A stretch of DNA of 64,000 nucleotides from Apus apus (Eukaryota; Chordata; Aves; Apodiformes; Apodidae): contig NC_067304.1 of the NCBI RefSeq assembly GCF_020740795.1, positions 1,850,056 to 1,914,055 on the forward strand, in the 5' to 3' direction. Under the pieces are notes generated by a model, which was not told where the DNA came from, made no database searches, and saw only the letters and a list, made by a program, of their open reading frames with translations. This document shows, one piece after another, positions 1 through 11,744 of the stretch. Made by a program: the position numbers and the translations under genes. Within the stretch, counting starts at the first letter, position 1. The number at the start of each line of letters is the position of its first letter.

Positions 1-610
1 ATCCTGCTCTTAATTGAGGATCCCTGTGCTTGCCCCTGCCTGGAGCAGCCTGAGCTGGAGCTGGGAACACTGGAGAGGTTATAAACCCACCCAGAGGAGG
101 TCCTGGTGATGCTCAGGGGCTGGTTCTGCTGCTGGTGCCTTTGGAGCAGGGATGGAGAAGGTAAGAGAAGCAAAGCAAGGAGCTGCTTTGCTCTGTTTGG
201 GGTTGGTGGGACCCTCCAAAGCCCCTGGTTTGCTGGGGGTGGAAACCCCCTCCCCAGGCTTGGTGCCATCACCTCTTTGCAGCCCAGTTTCTCTCCAGTT
301 CCCTGCGAGTTCCAGAGCAACTGGAACCAGTTTGCTGCTGGGAAGAAGGGTTCAAGGTTTCTCCCAGGTGGTCTCTGGGGTCTGTCCCAGTATCTTGGCT
401 CAGCTCTGCCTGGGAAACCACTGGGGTGTGCCTGGGGTGCTGAGCCTGATACTGGGGATGGGCTGGATGGAGCTCCTTGGAAATGTCCAAGCCCAGAGCT
501 TGGCTGTTGTCCCCAGCTGCTGCACCCTAGCCTGTCCCCTCCCTGGGGGTGACACTCTGAGCAGGGCTGGCCCTGAGGGGCTGGGAACAGTGATGCTGAA
601 CAACGTGGCC
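1..610. other. Intergenic sequence, no gene recognised
   Basis: Unique-looking sequence left of the first CR1 copy. Short overlapping open frames exist on both strands but none resembles a known protein. By synteny this lies between KCNC4 and RBM15, and no KCNC4 exon was recognised. Confidence 0.5.
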
Positions 611-1560
611 ATAGAATCCTAGAATCCCAGGGGTTGGAAGGGACCTGGAAAGACCACCCAGCCCAACCCCCCTGCCAGAGCAGGGTCACCCAGAGCACAT
701 CACACAGGAACGTGTCCAGGGGGGTTGGAATGTCTGCAGAGAAGGAGACTCCCCAGCCTCTCTGGGCAGCCTGGCCCAGGGCTCTGTCACTCTCACAGTA
801 AAAAATTTTTTTCTGATATTCACCTTAAACCTCCTGTGCTCCAATTTGTATCCATTACTCCTTGTCCTATCACTGGTCACCACTGAAAAAAGCTGAACTC
901 CATCTTCTTGACACTCACCCTTTACGTATCTGTAACCATGGATGAGGTCACCCCTCAGTCTCCTCTGCTCCAAGCTCAAGAGCCCCAGCTCCCTCAGCCT
1001 TTCCTCACCAGGGAGATGTTCCACTCCCTCCATCATCTCTGTGGCTCTGCCCTGGACTCTTTCCAGCAGCTCCCTGTCCTTCCTGAACTGAGGGGCCCAG
1101 AACTGGACACAACATTCCAGATGTGGCCTCACCAAGGCAGAACAGAGGGGGAGGAGAACCTCCCTTGACCTACTAACCACCCCCTTTCTAACTCACCCCA
1201 GGATCCATTGGCCTTCTTGGCCACCAGGGCACATGGCTGCTCATGGTCATCCTCCTGTCCACCAGGACCCCCAGGTCCCTTTCTCCTACCCTGCTCTCCA
1301 GCAGCTCATCCCTCAACCTGTACTGGTCCATGGGGTTGTTCTTCCCCAGATGCAAGACTCTGCACTTGCCCTGGTGGAACTTCATGAGGTTTCTCCCCAC
1401 CCAACTCTCCAGCCTGTCCAGGTCTCCCTGAATGGCAGCACAACCCCCTGGTGTGCCAGCCACTCCTCCCAGCTTGGTGTCATCAGCAAACTTGCTGAGG
1501 GTACATTCTGTCCCCTCAACCCAGTTCCCAACCACTTCATCTGACGAATTCCAAACTGGT
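611..1560 (-). mobile_element. CR1 LINE, 5'-truncated, ~950 bp
   Basis: One of the two longest CR1 copies here. The minus strand reads two pieces of the ORF2 reverse-transcriptase C-terminal part, including the FADDTKLGG motif near 1480 and the [14 protein letters not shown] block near 1090. The element's 3' end lies at about 611, where the plus strand shows the complement of the terminal ATTCTATG repeats. The reading frame is broken between the two pieces near 1185. It belongs to the same subfamily as the copy at 31293-31722. Confidence 0.9.
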
Positions 1561-2208
1561 GCCCAGAACTGGTTGGGGTTGTTTTGGTTTTTAACCACCA
1601 AGGGATGAGACTTGCAGCCTGTTTTGGGGGGGATTTATTTGATTGCTGTTCAGAGCCAAAGGCTTTAATTCTTCCCTTCTTCCAGCTTCTGGAAATCACA
1701 AAAATTGACATAAAATGTTCTTCCCCCCCCCCCTCCTTTTTCTCCCATCATGGGTGGAAGAGGCCAGGTCAGGAGGGGAGGGTGTCCCTGGGGGTGCTGG
1801 GGATGCCTGAGGGTCCCCAAGGTGCTTGAGCCCCACCCTGAGGCAGCAACAAGAAGCCCTGCAGCAAGTTCTCCACGTCCTCATCCTAGAAAAATTCACC
1901 TGAAATGGTTTTTTTTTCTTGGGAAATTGGCTTTTCCTGCTTTGGGCAGGGAAGAGGGGACCTGAAACTTCTGACTGGGGTGGCATCTCTCCTGCTTCTC
2001 TTGTTCCTGGTGGAAGGAAAAGGTTTAAAGCAGCATCCCTGGAATGCTGGTGGTTTCCCCCCCACAGGAAGGATGAAAGGAAATGTGCAAATACAGGGTT
2101 TTCCCTGGAAAAATCAGCCCTTGCTCTCCAGCCTGGGGCAGGGTTGGATGAGCCACCACAAAGGCACTTGGATGTGGGTTCATCCCCCTGGCCTGGGCTT
2201 CTGAGACT
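1561..2208. other. Intergenic sequence between two CR1 copies
   Basis: Contains C-rich and T-rich homopolymers. No supported gene was seen on either strand. Confidence 0.45.
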
Positions 2209-2815
2209 CATAGAATCAATACATGGTTTGGGTGGGAAGGACCTTCAAGATCATCCAGATCCAACCCCTGCACGGGCAGGGACACCTCCCACCAGCCCAG
2301 GCTGCTCCAAGCCCCATCCAACCTGCTCTTCAACACTGCCAGGGATGGGGCAGCCACAGCTTCCCTGGGCAACCTGGGCCAGGCTCTCCCCACCCTCACA
2401 CCAAAGAATTTCCTCCTCATCTCCAACCTCAAGCTCCCTCTTCCACTTTTCATCCATCCCCCTCATCCCATCCCTCCCTGCCCTTGTCCCAAGTCCCTCC
2501 CCAGCTTTCCTGGAGCCCCTTCAGGCACTGGAAGCTGCTCTAAGGTCTCCCTGGAGCCTTCTCTTCTCCAGGCTGAACACCCCAACTCTCCCAGCCTGGC
2601 TCCAGGGCAGAGCTGCTCCAGCCCTCCCATCATCTCTGTGGCTCCTCTGGACTCTCTCCAGGAGCTCCATGTCCTTCTTGTGTTGGAGGCTCCAGAACTG
2701 GCCCCAGCTCTCCCAGAGGGGTCTCAAAAGGGTTGAGTAAAGGGGGAGGATCCCCTCCCTGTCCTGCTGGCCACGCTGCTGGTGACACAGCCCAGGACAC
2801 GGGTGGCTTTCTGAG
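2209..2815 (-). mobile_element. CR1 LINE fragment, ~600 bp
   Basis: Minus-oriented CR1 of the abundant local subfamily. On the plus strand it begins near 2209 with the complement of the 3' terminal repeats and ends near 2815 in reverse-transcriptase-derived sequence. Confidence 0.88.
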
Positions 2816-4068
2816 AGCCTTTTAATGAGGAGTCAGTGCTAATTGGGGGTAGGAGGGTGCTTGTGGTGCTTTGCAGCTGAAGGGCAATGCCTGACTCTGG
2901 CTCCCAGCACGGCTGGGGGAGCTGAGAAACCTGGATTTGCTCCCAAGTCCTGGGCAGGTCCTGAGCAGCCAAGCTCGTGCCTCAGTTTCCCCCACGCGGA
3001 TGGTCCTTCTGAGGAGAGGATGGGAGAAAAACTTGGGGAGAAAAACCAAACCAACCAGAAGATGTTTGTGTCTTCTGCAAAAAAAAAAAAAAAAGGCAGC
3101 TCTGGGAGTCAGCTGAGGACATCCCTGGCTAATTGGAGAGAGAAGAGCAGGGGTTTATTTGCCTATTAAGGTCCCAGGGACACTGGGCTGACCCAGCAGT
3201 GGGGCTGGCAGGGCAGCCCCACACCCCCCAGCTCCAGGGATGGACCTTTTGCTGGACCTCGTTTTGGTTCCCCCCCGCTTCAAAGAGGTGACCCAAGTGG
3301 GAAGAGAAGGCCCCACTCCAGGTGGTGGCTGCCAAGGTGGCCCCAGATTGTCCCCGGGCTCCTTCCCTGTGTCCGTGCTGCGTGTGGAGCTTGGCATGGG
3401 GGGGGACCCCACCCTGTTCTCTTCCTTTTACACCTGGAAAAGTGCATCTTGGGGGAGGCAAAACAACCCCCCCAAGGCCCACACCTCTGGATGCTCCTTC
3501 TCCTTCATCCCTGGGGACCAGGGACATCCCCCCGTGGCACCAGGAGGGTTGAGGCTCCAGCATTTCCTCCCCTCATTCCTTTTGGATACATCTATTATTA
3601 TTTTTTTTTAGCTGATTCATGAAATTCCTGCTCTGGCACCACCGTGTTGCTTTAAGCTGTTTATGGGAGTTCAGGAGGAAGGGGGAGAGCACGGGGGGGG
3701 GGGGGGGGGGGGGTTGGTATTTTTAGCTCACCAGGGAAGAGGAGCAGGATTAAAATGCAGCCGGTGTCACAGACGCTGGGGCTTGAATCAGTATTCCTGC
3801 CCAAACCTCTCCCTGCCAGGCTCTTCCATGGAGTGTCTGGAAAACCCAAGTTTCCATGGAGACCCAGCTCCAGGGCAACCCGTTTCCCTTGCAAAACAAA
3901 ACAGAAAAAAAAAAGGAAAAACAAGCCCCCCCAAACCTCCACCCCCAAATCTAAGCAGCAGGTAAAGGGCGGGAGGGTTTGGCCAAGCTCTGGCTCCAGA
4001 AGGAGGAGGTGGTTATCAGTCCTGGGGGGGGGGGAGGGTGGGCATCAGGTTGGGAAAGGCCATTTAGA
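2816..4068. other. Intergenic sequence with long G run
   Basis: No gene recognised. It includes an A run near 3080, a run of about 19 G at 3696-3714, and A-rich and C-rich tracts near 3900-3950. The G run is a likely weak point for sequencing and assembly. Confidence 0.45.
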
Positions 4069-5035
4069 AGCACAGAATCATCAAGGTTGGAAAGGACCTC
4101 AAAGATCATCCAGTTCCAACCCCCCTGCCACCAGCAGGGAACCACCAGCCCAGGTTGCACAAAACCTCCTCCAACCTGGCCTTGAAAACCTCCAGGGCTG
4201 GGGCATCAACCACCTCCCTGGGCAACCCATCCCAGTTCCTCAGCACCCTCAGAGTGAAGAGTTTCTTCCTAATATCTCACCTCAATCTCCCCTCTCTCCG
4301 TTTAAAACCATCACCCCTTGTCCTATCACTGTCTTCTCTGGTGAAAAGCCCCTCCCCAGCTTTCCTGGAGCCCCTTCAGGCACTGGAAGGTGCTCTAAGG
4401 TCTCCCTGGAGCCTTCTCTTCTCCAGGCTGAACACCCCAACTCTCCCAGCCTGGCTCCAGAGCAGAGCTGCTCCAGCCCTTGGATCATTTTGGTGGCCTC
4501 CTCTGGACCATCTCCAACAGCTCCATGTCTTTCTTGTGCTGAGGGAACCAGAACTGGCCCCAGTTCTCCAGGTGGGGTCTGACCAGAGCAGAGGGGCAGG
4601 ATCCCCTCCTGGCCCTGCTGCCCACACTTCTCTTGGTGCAGCTCAGGACACAATTGCCCCTCTGGGCTCCAGGACTCACTGGTGGCTCATGTTGAGCTTC
4701 TCATCTCCTCCCACCCCAAGTCCTTCTCCTCAGGGCTGCTCTCCAGCCACTCTCCCCCCAGCCTGGATCTGTGCCTGGGGTTGCACTGACCCAGGGGCAG
4801 GACCCTGCCCTTGGCCTTGTTGAACCTCCTGAGGTTGGCACTGGCCACCTCTCCAGCCTGTCCAGGTCCCTCTGGATGGATCCCTTCCCTCTTGGGTGTC
4901 AACCACACCACACAGCTTGGGATCATCAGCAAACCTGCTGAGGAGACACTCAGTCCCACTGTGTGTCTCCAACAAAGATGTTGAGCAGCACTGGTCCCAA
5001 CACTGACCCCTGAGGGCCACCACTCGTGGTTGGCT
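4069..5035 (-). mobile_element. CR1 LINE, 5'-truncated, ~965 bp
   Basis: The longest copy in the window. The minus strand encodes fragments of the ORF2 reverse transcriptase, such as LSRFADDPKLCGVV near 4920 and VLGPVLLNIFV near 4990. Its 3' end uses the AACCACC-type tail shared with the copy at 60655-60905. The frame has decayed. Confidence 0.9.
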
Positions 5036-7590
5036 GGGTTGCTTGTTCCATCCCATAATCTTCTGGTGGGTTTTTTGGAGGGGTTGGATGTGCTTTCTGG
5101 CTGGAGGGTTTGCTCAGTTGGTGCTGGGAGGTCTTGGTGTCTGGCTGTGGGGAAGGGCAGTGAGGTGGTGGTGCCAAGGAGAAGATGGGTTGGGGTTTGC
5201 TCTCCTGAAATGGTGGAACCAGGAATTTGCCCACCCCTTGCCCCTCATCTCCAGGAGTGATGTGAGTGAAACCAGCAGATCATCTTGGGACTGTGTCCTC
5301 TTCTGCCTTGAGGCACCTGAGGGGGCTTTGCCTGGGGGGGCTTGTCTCCAGCCCACAGTGTGGGAGCAGAAACTATCCAAGGACATGAGGATGAGGAAGA
5401 TGGAGGACATGAGGATGAAGGTGATTCCTTAGGATCACACTTCAGGCTCCTCCTGCCTTGCTTTGCAAGTCAAGGGAACACCCACCATGGCTGAGCAGCT
5501 TTGTCAAGCTGTGGTGGCACCTTCCAGGGTTGGTGCCCCCTTTGAATGTGTCCCCCTTGTCCCTGCCAGCTCCTCCTGGCCCATCTCCACGGGTCCCCCC
5601 CACGCACCAGCCTCTGCTTTGCATTTTGAGCAGCTTTTTGCAGCTCTTTTGTTATTTTCTGCTCGTTCACTTTTAACAAAATCCCAGCAGCTGAGACCAT
5701 CTCCCTGCTCCTGGAAGGGAACTATTTAGGGACATGACCAGTGGGGTTTGGGAAACTTACCAGAAGAAAGGGAGAGCTGGGGTTCCTTCCAAGCCCATCT
5801 TGGCTTGATGGGACATTTTTAATGGGATGTTCTTAATGAGACATGAACAACTCAAAAAAAAAAGCCACCAACAAATCAATTTCTGGGAGGGATAATTGGG
5901 ATTCAGCTGGAGCTGGAGGTTCTTTGTGCTTCCCAAGTGCTTGTCCCTCTTGGAGCAGGATGTCCCATCCCTGGAACTGGTTGAAATGTGCCCTCAGGGT
6001 GTTGGAAGGTGGTGGGAGCTGAGGAGCTTGGGCAGGGTTGGGGTTTTGGGGGAGAAATGGCCTTTTCAGAGGCTGGGGTTGAAGTGGAACGACCCCATCC
6101 AGAGCAGGACTTGGGAGGTGGTCAGGGAGAGGTGCTGGTTCTCCTCTCTGGGCTTGGTTGTGGTGGTGATGGGAGTGGGGAAATGTGTTGGTTCTGTGGC
6201 AGAATGAGGGCTCCTGGATCCCAGGAGATCCTGGGAATGATTTAGGGGTGGATGCTGAGGACCCTCCATGGTGTCCCCCATCCTCTGCTAGAACCCACCA
6301 GGTGGGGGATGTCCCAGGTCGTGGGGCTGCTGCTCAGCACCCAAACCCCCCCCATCACTTGCACCTCGTGGGTTTTGTGCTTCTAAATTGAGCCCTTTTG
6401 GGGCAGGAAGGGGATGGAGGATGAGGGGAAGGAGAAGGGGGAATGTTTCTTCTCCAGGACCATTGTCTAAGCCAAGGGAACCTGACCTGAAAGGTTTTGT
6501 TTTCAGAGCCCGACGGGGAAAGAAAGATCATTGAAAATGTTGAAGAGCCTGTTTCAAATCACTGGGGACACCCAGGCCTTGGCATGTGGTGCCACTTTCC
6601 CCCCACACCAGCCCCCTGGTCACCCCACCAAGGAGCCACTTGTTCCAAAAAGCACCTTAAGCTGAGGAGCTCTGCAAGTTGCAGCATCTTCCCATCCCGA
6701 AGCGCAGCAGGTGGGCTGGGAATTGTCTCCTTTGCACCTTCCCCTCCCTTCCCTCTGGAGCTGAACTGGTGTTACCAGAGCCAGAGAGCTTTTTTTTTGG
6801 GGGGGGGGAGATAAACCAGCTTGGATCCCTTTTCTCTCCTTCTCTCTTGTGAAAGAAACCAGCGTTGTCCTTCAGCAGCCTCACCCAGGGCAGCAGGAGG
6901 GAAGTGATGCAGGTCGGGGCTCAGCTCTGGAAGCCACAAGGTTTCTTTGGGTCAGGACCCACTTTTCTACCCCCTGATGGGGCCAAAACATTCTGGAAAC
7001 GGATCAGCTGGGGGGACAGGAGGTGGATGTGGAGGCTGAGAGGGAGCCGGGGGGGTGGTGGGTGCTCTGGGCTGGCCGGGAAGGGCTCAGATCCTGGTCC
7101 GAGGATGTTGTTCCTGGGAAATCGATGCTAATCCCGTTGTCTGAGCTGCAGCTCAAGCACCTCCCCGGAGGCTGAGGGCGAGGGGTGGGGAAATGGGGCT
7201 GGTTCCCGCAGCCCCGAGGTGCTTGGGTCCTTGGTTGTTGCTGGGTGAGCCGAAAAGAGGAGCTCAAGGGGGAGTCTCAACTTCCAGAGCGAGCAAAGAG
7301 CTGCCCGTGCTGCTGAGGGAAGGTCTCCTGCCTCTCCTGGCCACGATCCATACCTGCCCTTCCCAAAACATCAGCAGGGGGATGGAAATAAAAGGGCAGT
7401 ATCTTGGAAAACCCCACCACCTTTGCTTCGGGGTCCTCCCCTCACGTTTCCTTGCTGCTTTTACCCTCGGAGGGTTCCCAGCCTGCAGGACAAAACCATC
7501 CCTGCTCCCCCCGACCAGGGTGGCCAAGGAGTTCCTGAGCACATCCAGCCTGGGCAGGACCTGGTTGTGCAAGGGGCTGGATGGGCATAA
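5036..7590. other. Intergenic sequence, no gene recognised
   Basis: About 2.5 kb of unique sequence. A T-rich acceptor-like stretch ends at 6506 and is followed by a short open frame reading EPDGERKIIENVEEP. I cannot assign it to a family and no partner exon is visible. Otherwise nothing was seen beyond short chance frames and a G/T homopolymer pair near 6790-6810. Confidence 0.45.
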
Positions 7591-7972
7591 AAATCCTAGA
7601 CTGGTTTGGGTTGGGAGGGACCTTCGAGATCATCCAGTCCCAAATGCCACGGGCAGGGACACCTCCCACCAGCCCAGGTTGCTCCAAGCCCCATCCAACC
7701 TGCCCTTCAACACTGCCAGGGATGGGGCAGCCACAGCTTCCCTGGCCAACCTGGGCCAGGCTCTCACCCCCCTCACACCCAAGAATTCCCTCCTCATCTC
7801 CAACCTCCATCTCCCTCTTCCACTTTTCATCCATCCCCCTCATCCCATCCCTCCCTGCCCTTGTCCCAAGCCCCTCCCCAGCTTTCCTGGAGCCCCTTCA
7901 GGCACTGGAAGGTGCTCTAAGGTCTCCCTGGAGCCCTCTCTTCTCCAGGCTGGACACCCCAACAGCCCTGTT
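7591..7972 (-). mobile_element. CR1 LINE fragment, ~380 bp
   Basis: Minus-oriented copy of the main subfamily, 3' end near 7591, truncated near 7972. On the minus strand it keeps the ORF2 C-terminal remnant [20 protein letters not shown]. Confidence 0.88.
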
Positions 7973-8706
7973 GGGTGCCTGGGCAGGGCTGCAGGAGGGA
8001 ATATTTCCCCCTGGTCGCCCTTGGCTGGTGATGAGCAGCACCCTGGAGCTGGAGGGGGGGATGGACCCTGCTGTGCTCTGCCCTGGACCAGCCAGGCTGC
8101 TATTCTTGCTCAGCCACGTCTGCTTTATCTTTTTTTTTGGACTGTTTTTTTGGTCTTCATCCAGCCAAGGACCCCACCTCCCAGACAGGAGAGATGAAAA
8201 TGAGCTCTTGTCCTCTGTGGAGGAGAAGATCAGGAAGAGACACGGAGGAAAAGTGAGGGAAATGAAGCAGAAATAGCTTCAGGGGTCATTTAAAAATATC
8301 CCCACGACTCCCTTAAATACATATTTAGCAAGAATTCATAGTCCATGGCTGAGGGAGCTCCAGGCACCAACTGTACAGGGTGGTTTTTGATAAAGACACG
8401 TGGGATCTGGCACAGCTTGGAGGGGAAGGAGGTTGGTGGGTGGAGATGGGGGAGATCCCACCCTGTGCCCGGGGCAGGGGGCAGCAGGGGGGCTCTGAGC
8501 CACCCTCCTGTGCCCATGAACTGTCCCCACGTCACATGTTGAGCCCTTTGGGTCTCTAGAAATGGTCCTTTTCTGTCTAAATCTACCAGCAGGCCAAGTT
8601 CAGGGCTTCTGCTGCTGAGGTAGTGCTGACAGTGCAACCCTTGGAGACCTCACGGGCTCTCACCAGCCTGTGTGGGGCACGTTTGTGGTGCCAACACCTT
8701 GTCCAT
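7973..8706. other. Intergenic sequence
   Basis: No gene recognised. T-rich tracts lie near 8130-8155. Confidence 0.4.
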
Positions 8707-9067
8707 CATGGATTGCTCCAGGAGGACCTCAGAGTGACCTTCCAGTGCCTGAAGGGGCTCCAGGAAAGCTGGGGAGGGGCTTGGGACAAGGGCAGGGAGG
8801 GATGGGATGAGGGGGAGGGATGAAAAGTGGAAGAGGGAGACTGAGGTGGGACATGAGGAGGGAATTCTTTGGTGTGAGGGTGGTGAGAGCCTGGCCCAGG
8901 TTGCCCAGGGAAGCTGTGGCTGCCCCATCCCTGGCAGTGTTGAAGGGCAGGTTGGATGGGGCTTGGAGCAGCCTGGGCTGGTGGGAGGTGTCCCTGCCCA
9001 TGCAGGGGGTTGGGACTGGATGATCTTGAAGGTCCCTTCCCACCCAAACCATCCCATGATTCTATGT
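8707..9067 (+). mobile_element. CR1 LINE fragment, ~360 bp
   Basis: Plus-oriented main-subfamily copy. The ORF2 C-terminal remnant [20 protein letters not shown] reads near 8900-8960, and the 3' end with a single ATTCTATG lies at about 9060-9067. Confidence 0.9.
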
Positions 9068-9974
9068 TTTCCTCCCTCAGGAGTAACCTGTGCTGGTCCC
9101 TCTGCCTGAGTGAGGACAGCCCAGCTTGGATCCTTGTCCCCATGAAGGCTGGGAGTGGATGAGGAAGTGCTGGGTTGAGCCCAGCCCTCCTGGAGAAGGG
9201 AACTGCTGATGGACCAGCTGGAGAGGTGGAAAACTGTGGCATTAAATCCATATCACAGCACCCACATGGAGACAAGAGTGGCAGGTATGGCCCCATGGGA
9301 GGAGGAGGATGAAGCCACCACGGGGCTGATGCTCAGTGGGGTGGCCAAGAGCAGCACTACACCCCTTGGCTTTGAGATCCCAAAGTGTTTTCCAGCTCTC
9401 AGACCTTCAGGAGTAAGAAGGTCTCCTCATTCCTTGGAGCATCCTGGGCTGAAGACCCCATCCCTGAGCATCCCTCCCAGCCCTGCCCAGGGAGCTGCAC
9501 CATCAGCCAGAGCCCCATGAATTATTTACTGCTCCTCTTGGTTTGGAGGATCCTGTTACCTGCAGAAGGGTCTCCTTGAAGCAGCAAAGTCTTGCCCAGG
9601 GCTGTCAGCTTGGAAACCCAAGAGCTCCAGGGAATTCAACTCACACGTTCCTTCCTCCAGCCCGTTTGCTCTGATGGCAAAGTCAGGGGAGGGTTTGACT
9701 TTGAGGCCCAGACTGAAGGTTGGTGGGGTCTCCTTACAGACCTGGGGGCTTTATTGATTGTCTCCTGCCCAAATTCCCAGCCCATCCAGACTGTAACTGC
9801 TCCCCCCAAGATGGAGCTGCCAGCTTCTGATTTACTTTCATTGCCATCTTGTCCTCCTGTTAATGCCATGGAGAGGTGAGGAATGGATGGAGCTGGGAGA
9901 TGCTGGGGAGGCATTTGGGGCTTGGTGGGGGCATCAGCCATCCTGGCACAGGGAAAGCACCTCTCCTATAAAGG
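9068..9974. other. Intergenic sequence
   Basis: Unique sequence between two plus-oriented CR1 copies. No gene recognised. Confidence 0.4.
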
Positions 9975-10360
9975 CTGAATTGGGGTGTCCAGCCTGGAGA
10001 AGAGAAGGCTCCAGGGAGACCTTAGAGCACCTTCCAGTGCCTGAAGGGGCTCCAGGAAAGCTGGGGAGGGGCTTGGGACAAGGGCAGGGAGGGATGGGAT
10101 GAGGGGGATGGATGAAAAGTGGAAGAGGGAGCTTGAGGTGGGACATGAGGAGGGAATTCTTTGGTGTGAGGGTGGTGAGAGCCTGGCCCAGGTTGCCCAG
10201 GGAAGCTGTGGCTGCCCCATCCCTGGCAGTGTTGAAGGGCAGGTTGGATGGGGCTTGGAGCAGCCTGGGCTGGTGGGAGGTGTCCCTGCCCATGCAGGGG
10301 GTGGGACTGGATGATCTTGAAGGTCCCTTCCAACCCAACCCATCCCACGATTCTATGAAA
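9975..10360 (+). mobile_element. CR1 LINE fragment, ~385 bp
   Basis: Plus-oriented main-subfamily copy, very similar by eye to 8707-9067. It starts in the TTGGGGTGT-CAGCCTGGAGA part of ORF2 and ends with ATTCTATGA near 10358. Confidence 0.9.
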
Positions 10361-10865
10361 ATCTACAGTGTGGGGAAACTGAGGCTCTGCTCAACTGGAG
10401 GTGGGAATTAGTGCTTGGGGAAGAGAAACCAGCCTGGGGCTGCCTGTGCATGGCTGGGGGGTTGGAGGGTGTGGGGGGAAAAAAACCCAAACCCAGAGTT
10501 TTGTGACCAGCAGCGTGACCTGGGAGCAGAGGGGTCCCTGTCACCTCCCGGGTTCCTCACCCTCAGCACAACACCCTGTTCGCTTGGGAAGGGAGGGAAG
10601 AGGTGCTGAAGAGTTGGTGTTTGCTCCTCTAGGGCTGCGGGCAACGATGCCCCGACAGGCCAGGAGAGGACGTGCTGCTGGGCACGGAGCTCCCTGCTCC
10701 CCAGAGCACCGGGAGGAGCTGCCAGGAGCGACAGGGTCCTGGGCTGAGCCACCCTGAGGACTGGAGGGGGAGCGGGGGACATTTTGGTGACAGCATCTGG
10801 CACAGCAGGAGTGACCTGCTGATCCTGAGGTGGGTGGAAGAGAGGTGAGAGGTGCCTGGGATCAT
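10361..10865. other. Intergenic sequence
   Basis: No gene recognised. It is GC-rich around 10640-10760 with short chance frames. Confidence 0.4.
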
Positions 10866-11290
10866 CTCCTTGGTGTCCTCTCCTTGGTGTCACCTCCTTG
10901 GTGTCCTCTCCTTGGTGTCCTCTCCTTGGTGTCCTCTCCTTGGTGTCCTCTCCTTGGTGTCACCTCCTTGGCATCCTCTCCTTGCTGTCACCTCCTTGGT
11001 GTGCTCTCCTTGGTGTCCTCTCCTTGCTGTCACCTCCTTGGCATCCTCTCCTTGCTGTCACCTCCTTGGTGTGCTCTCCTTGGTGTCCTCTCCTTGCTGT
11101 CACCTCCTTGGTGTGCTCTCCTCGGTGTCACCTCCTCAGTGTCACCTCCTCGGTGTCCTCTCCTCGGTGTCCTCTCCTCGGTGTCCTCTCCTTGCTGTCA
11201 CCTCCTTGGTGTGCTCTCCTTGGTGTCCTCTCCTTGGTCTCCTCTCCTCAGTGTCACCTCCTTGGTGGCACCTCCTTGGTGTCCTCCCCA
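10866..11290. repeat. Minisatellite, 14-bp unit, about 30 copies
   Basis: Tandem array of a 14-base unit of the form TCCTTGGTGTCCTC, with variants ending CACC and with TTGCTGT or TCGGTGT cores. Because 14 is not a multiple of 3, three units give a 14-residue peptide period. All three forward frames stay open through the array, so the long frames here are repeat artefacts. Confidence 0.95.
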
Positions 11291-11744
11291 TGAAGGTGCT
11301 GTGCTCCTTGCAGGTTCCTGCCCAGCTCCTGCAAATGGTTGAGACTCAGGTTTCACTGCAGGTCTTGTCCTGCTTTCCTTCCTGCTGGGACACAGGGAAA
11401 GGGAGCAGAGCTTGGCTGCTGGGACACTGGTTTCTCACAGCATCCCTTGGCACCCCCAGGCAAGTGCCACTCGCCCTGCAAACATGTCACACTCGAGGAG
11501 GTGACATTATAGCTCAGAGCAGGGACTGGGGAGGGATCTCCCTTCAATCTCCTCAACCAAGGAAAATCCTCCTTGGTGTCCAAGAGCCCTGGCAGAGGCC
11601 AAGTCACACCTCAGGGGGTTTGGGTCATTGAGGGGCCCCGTGGTGACAAGATGTCCCCCTCCTCAGGAGCTGCCACCTGTTTGCAGTCTGCCCAGCCAGA
11701 CCCAGCTGGTGCGAGGCTGCTGCTCAGCATGTCCCATGTCACCA
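11291..11744. other. Spacer between two minisatellites
   Basis: Unique sequence of about 450 bp. No gene recognised. Confidence 0.4.

Noticed and set aside
6507-6560. Possible exon after a T-rich acceptor-like stretch (EPDGERKIIENVEEP)
   Set aside because: No recognised family, no partner exon and no clear donor; kept only as a note in the intergenic entry.
7193-8197. 334-codon forward open frame
   Set aside because: Much of it reads antisense through a CR1 copy; other CR1 copies give the same peptide. Not a gene.
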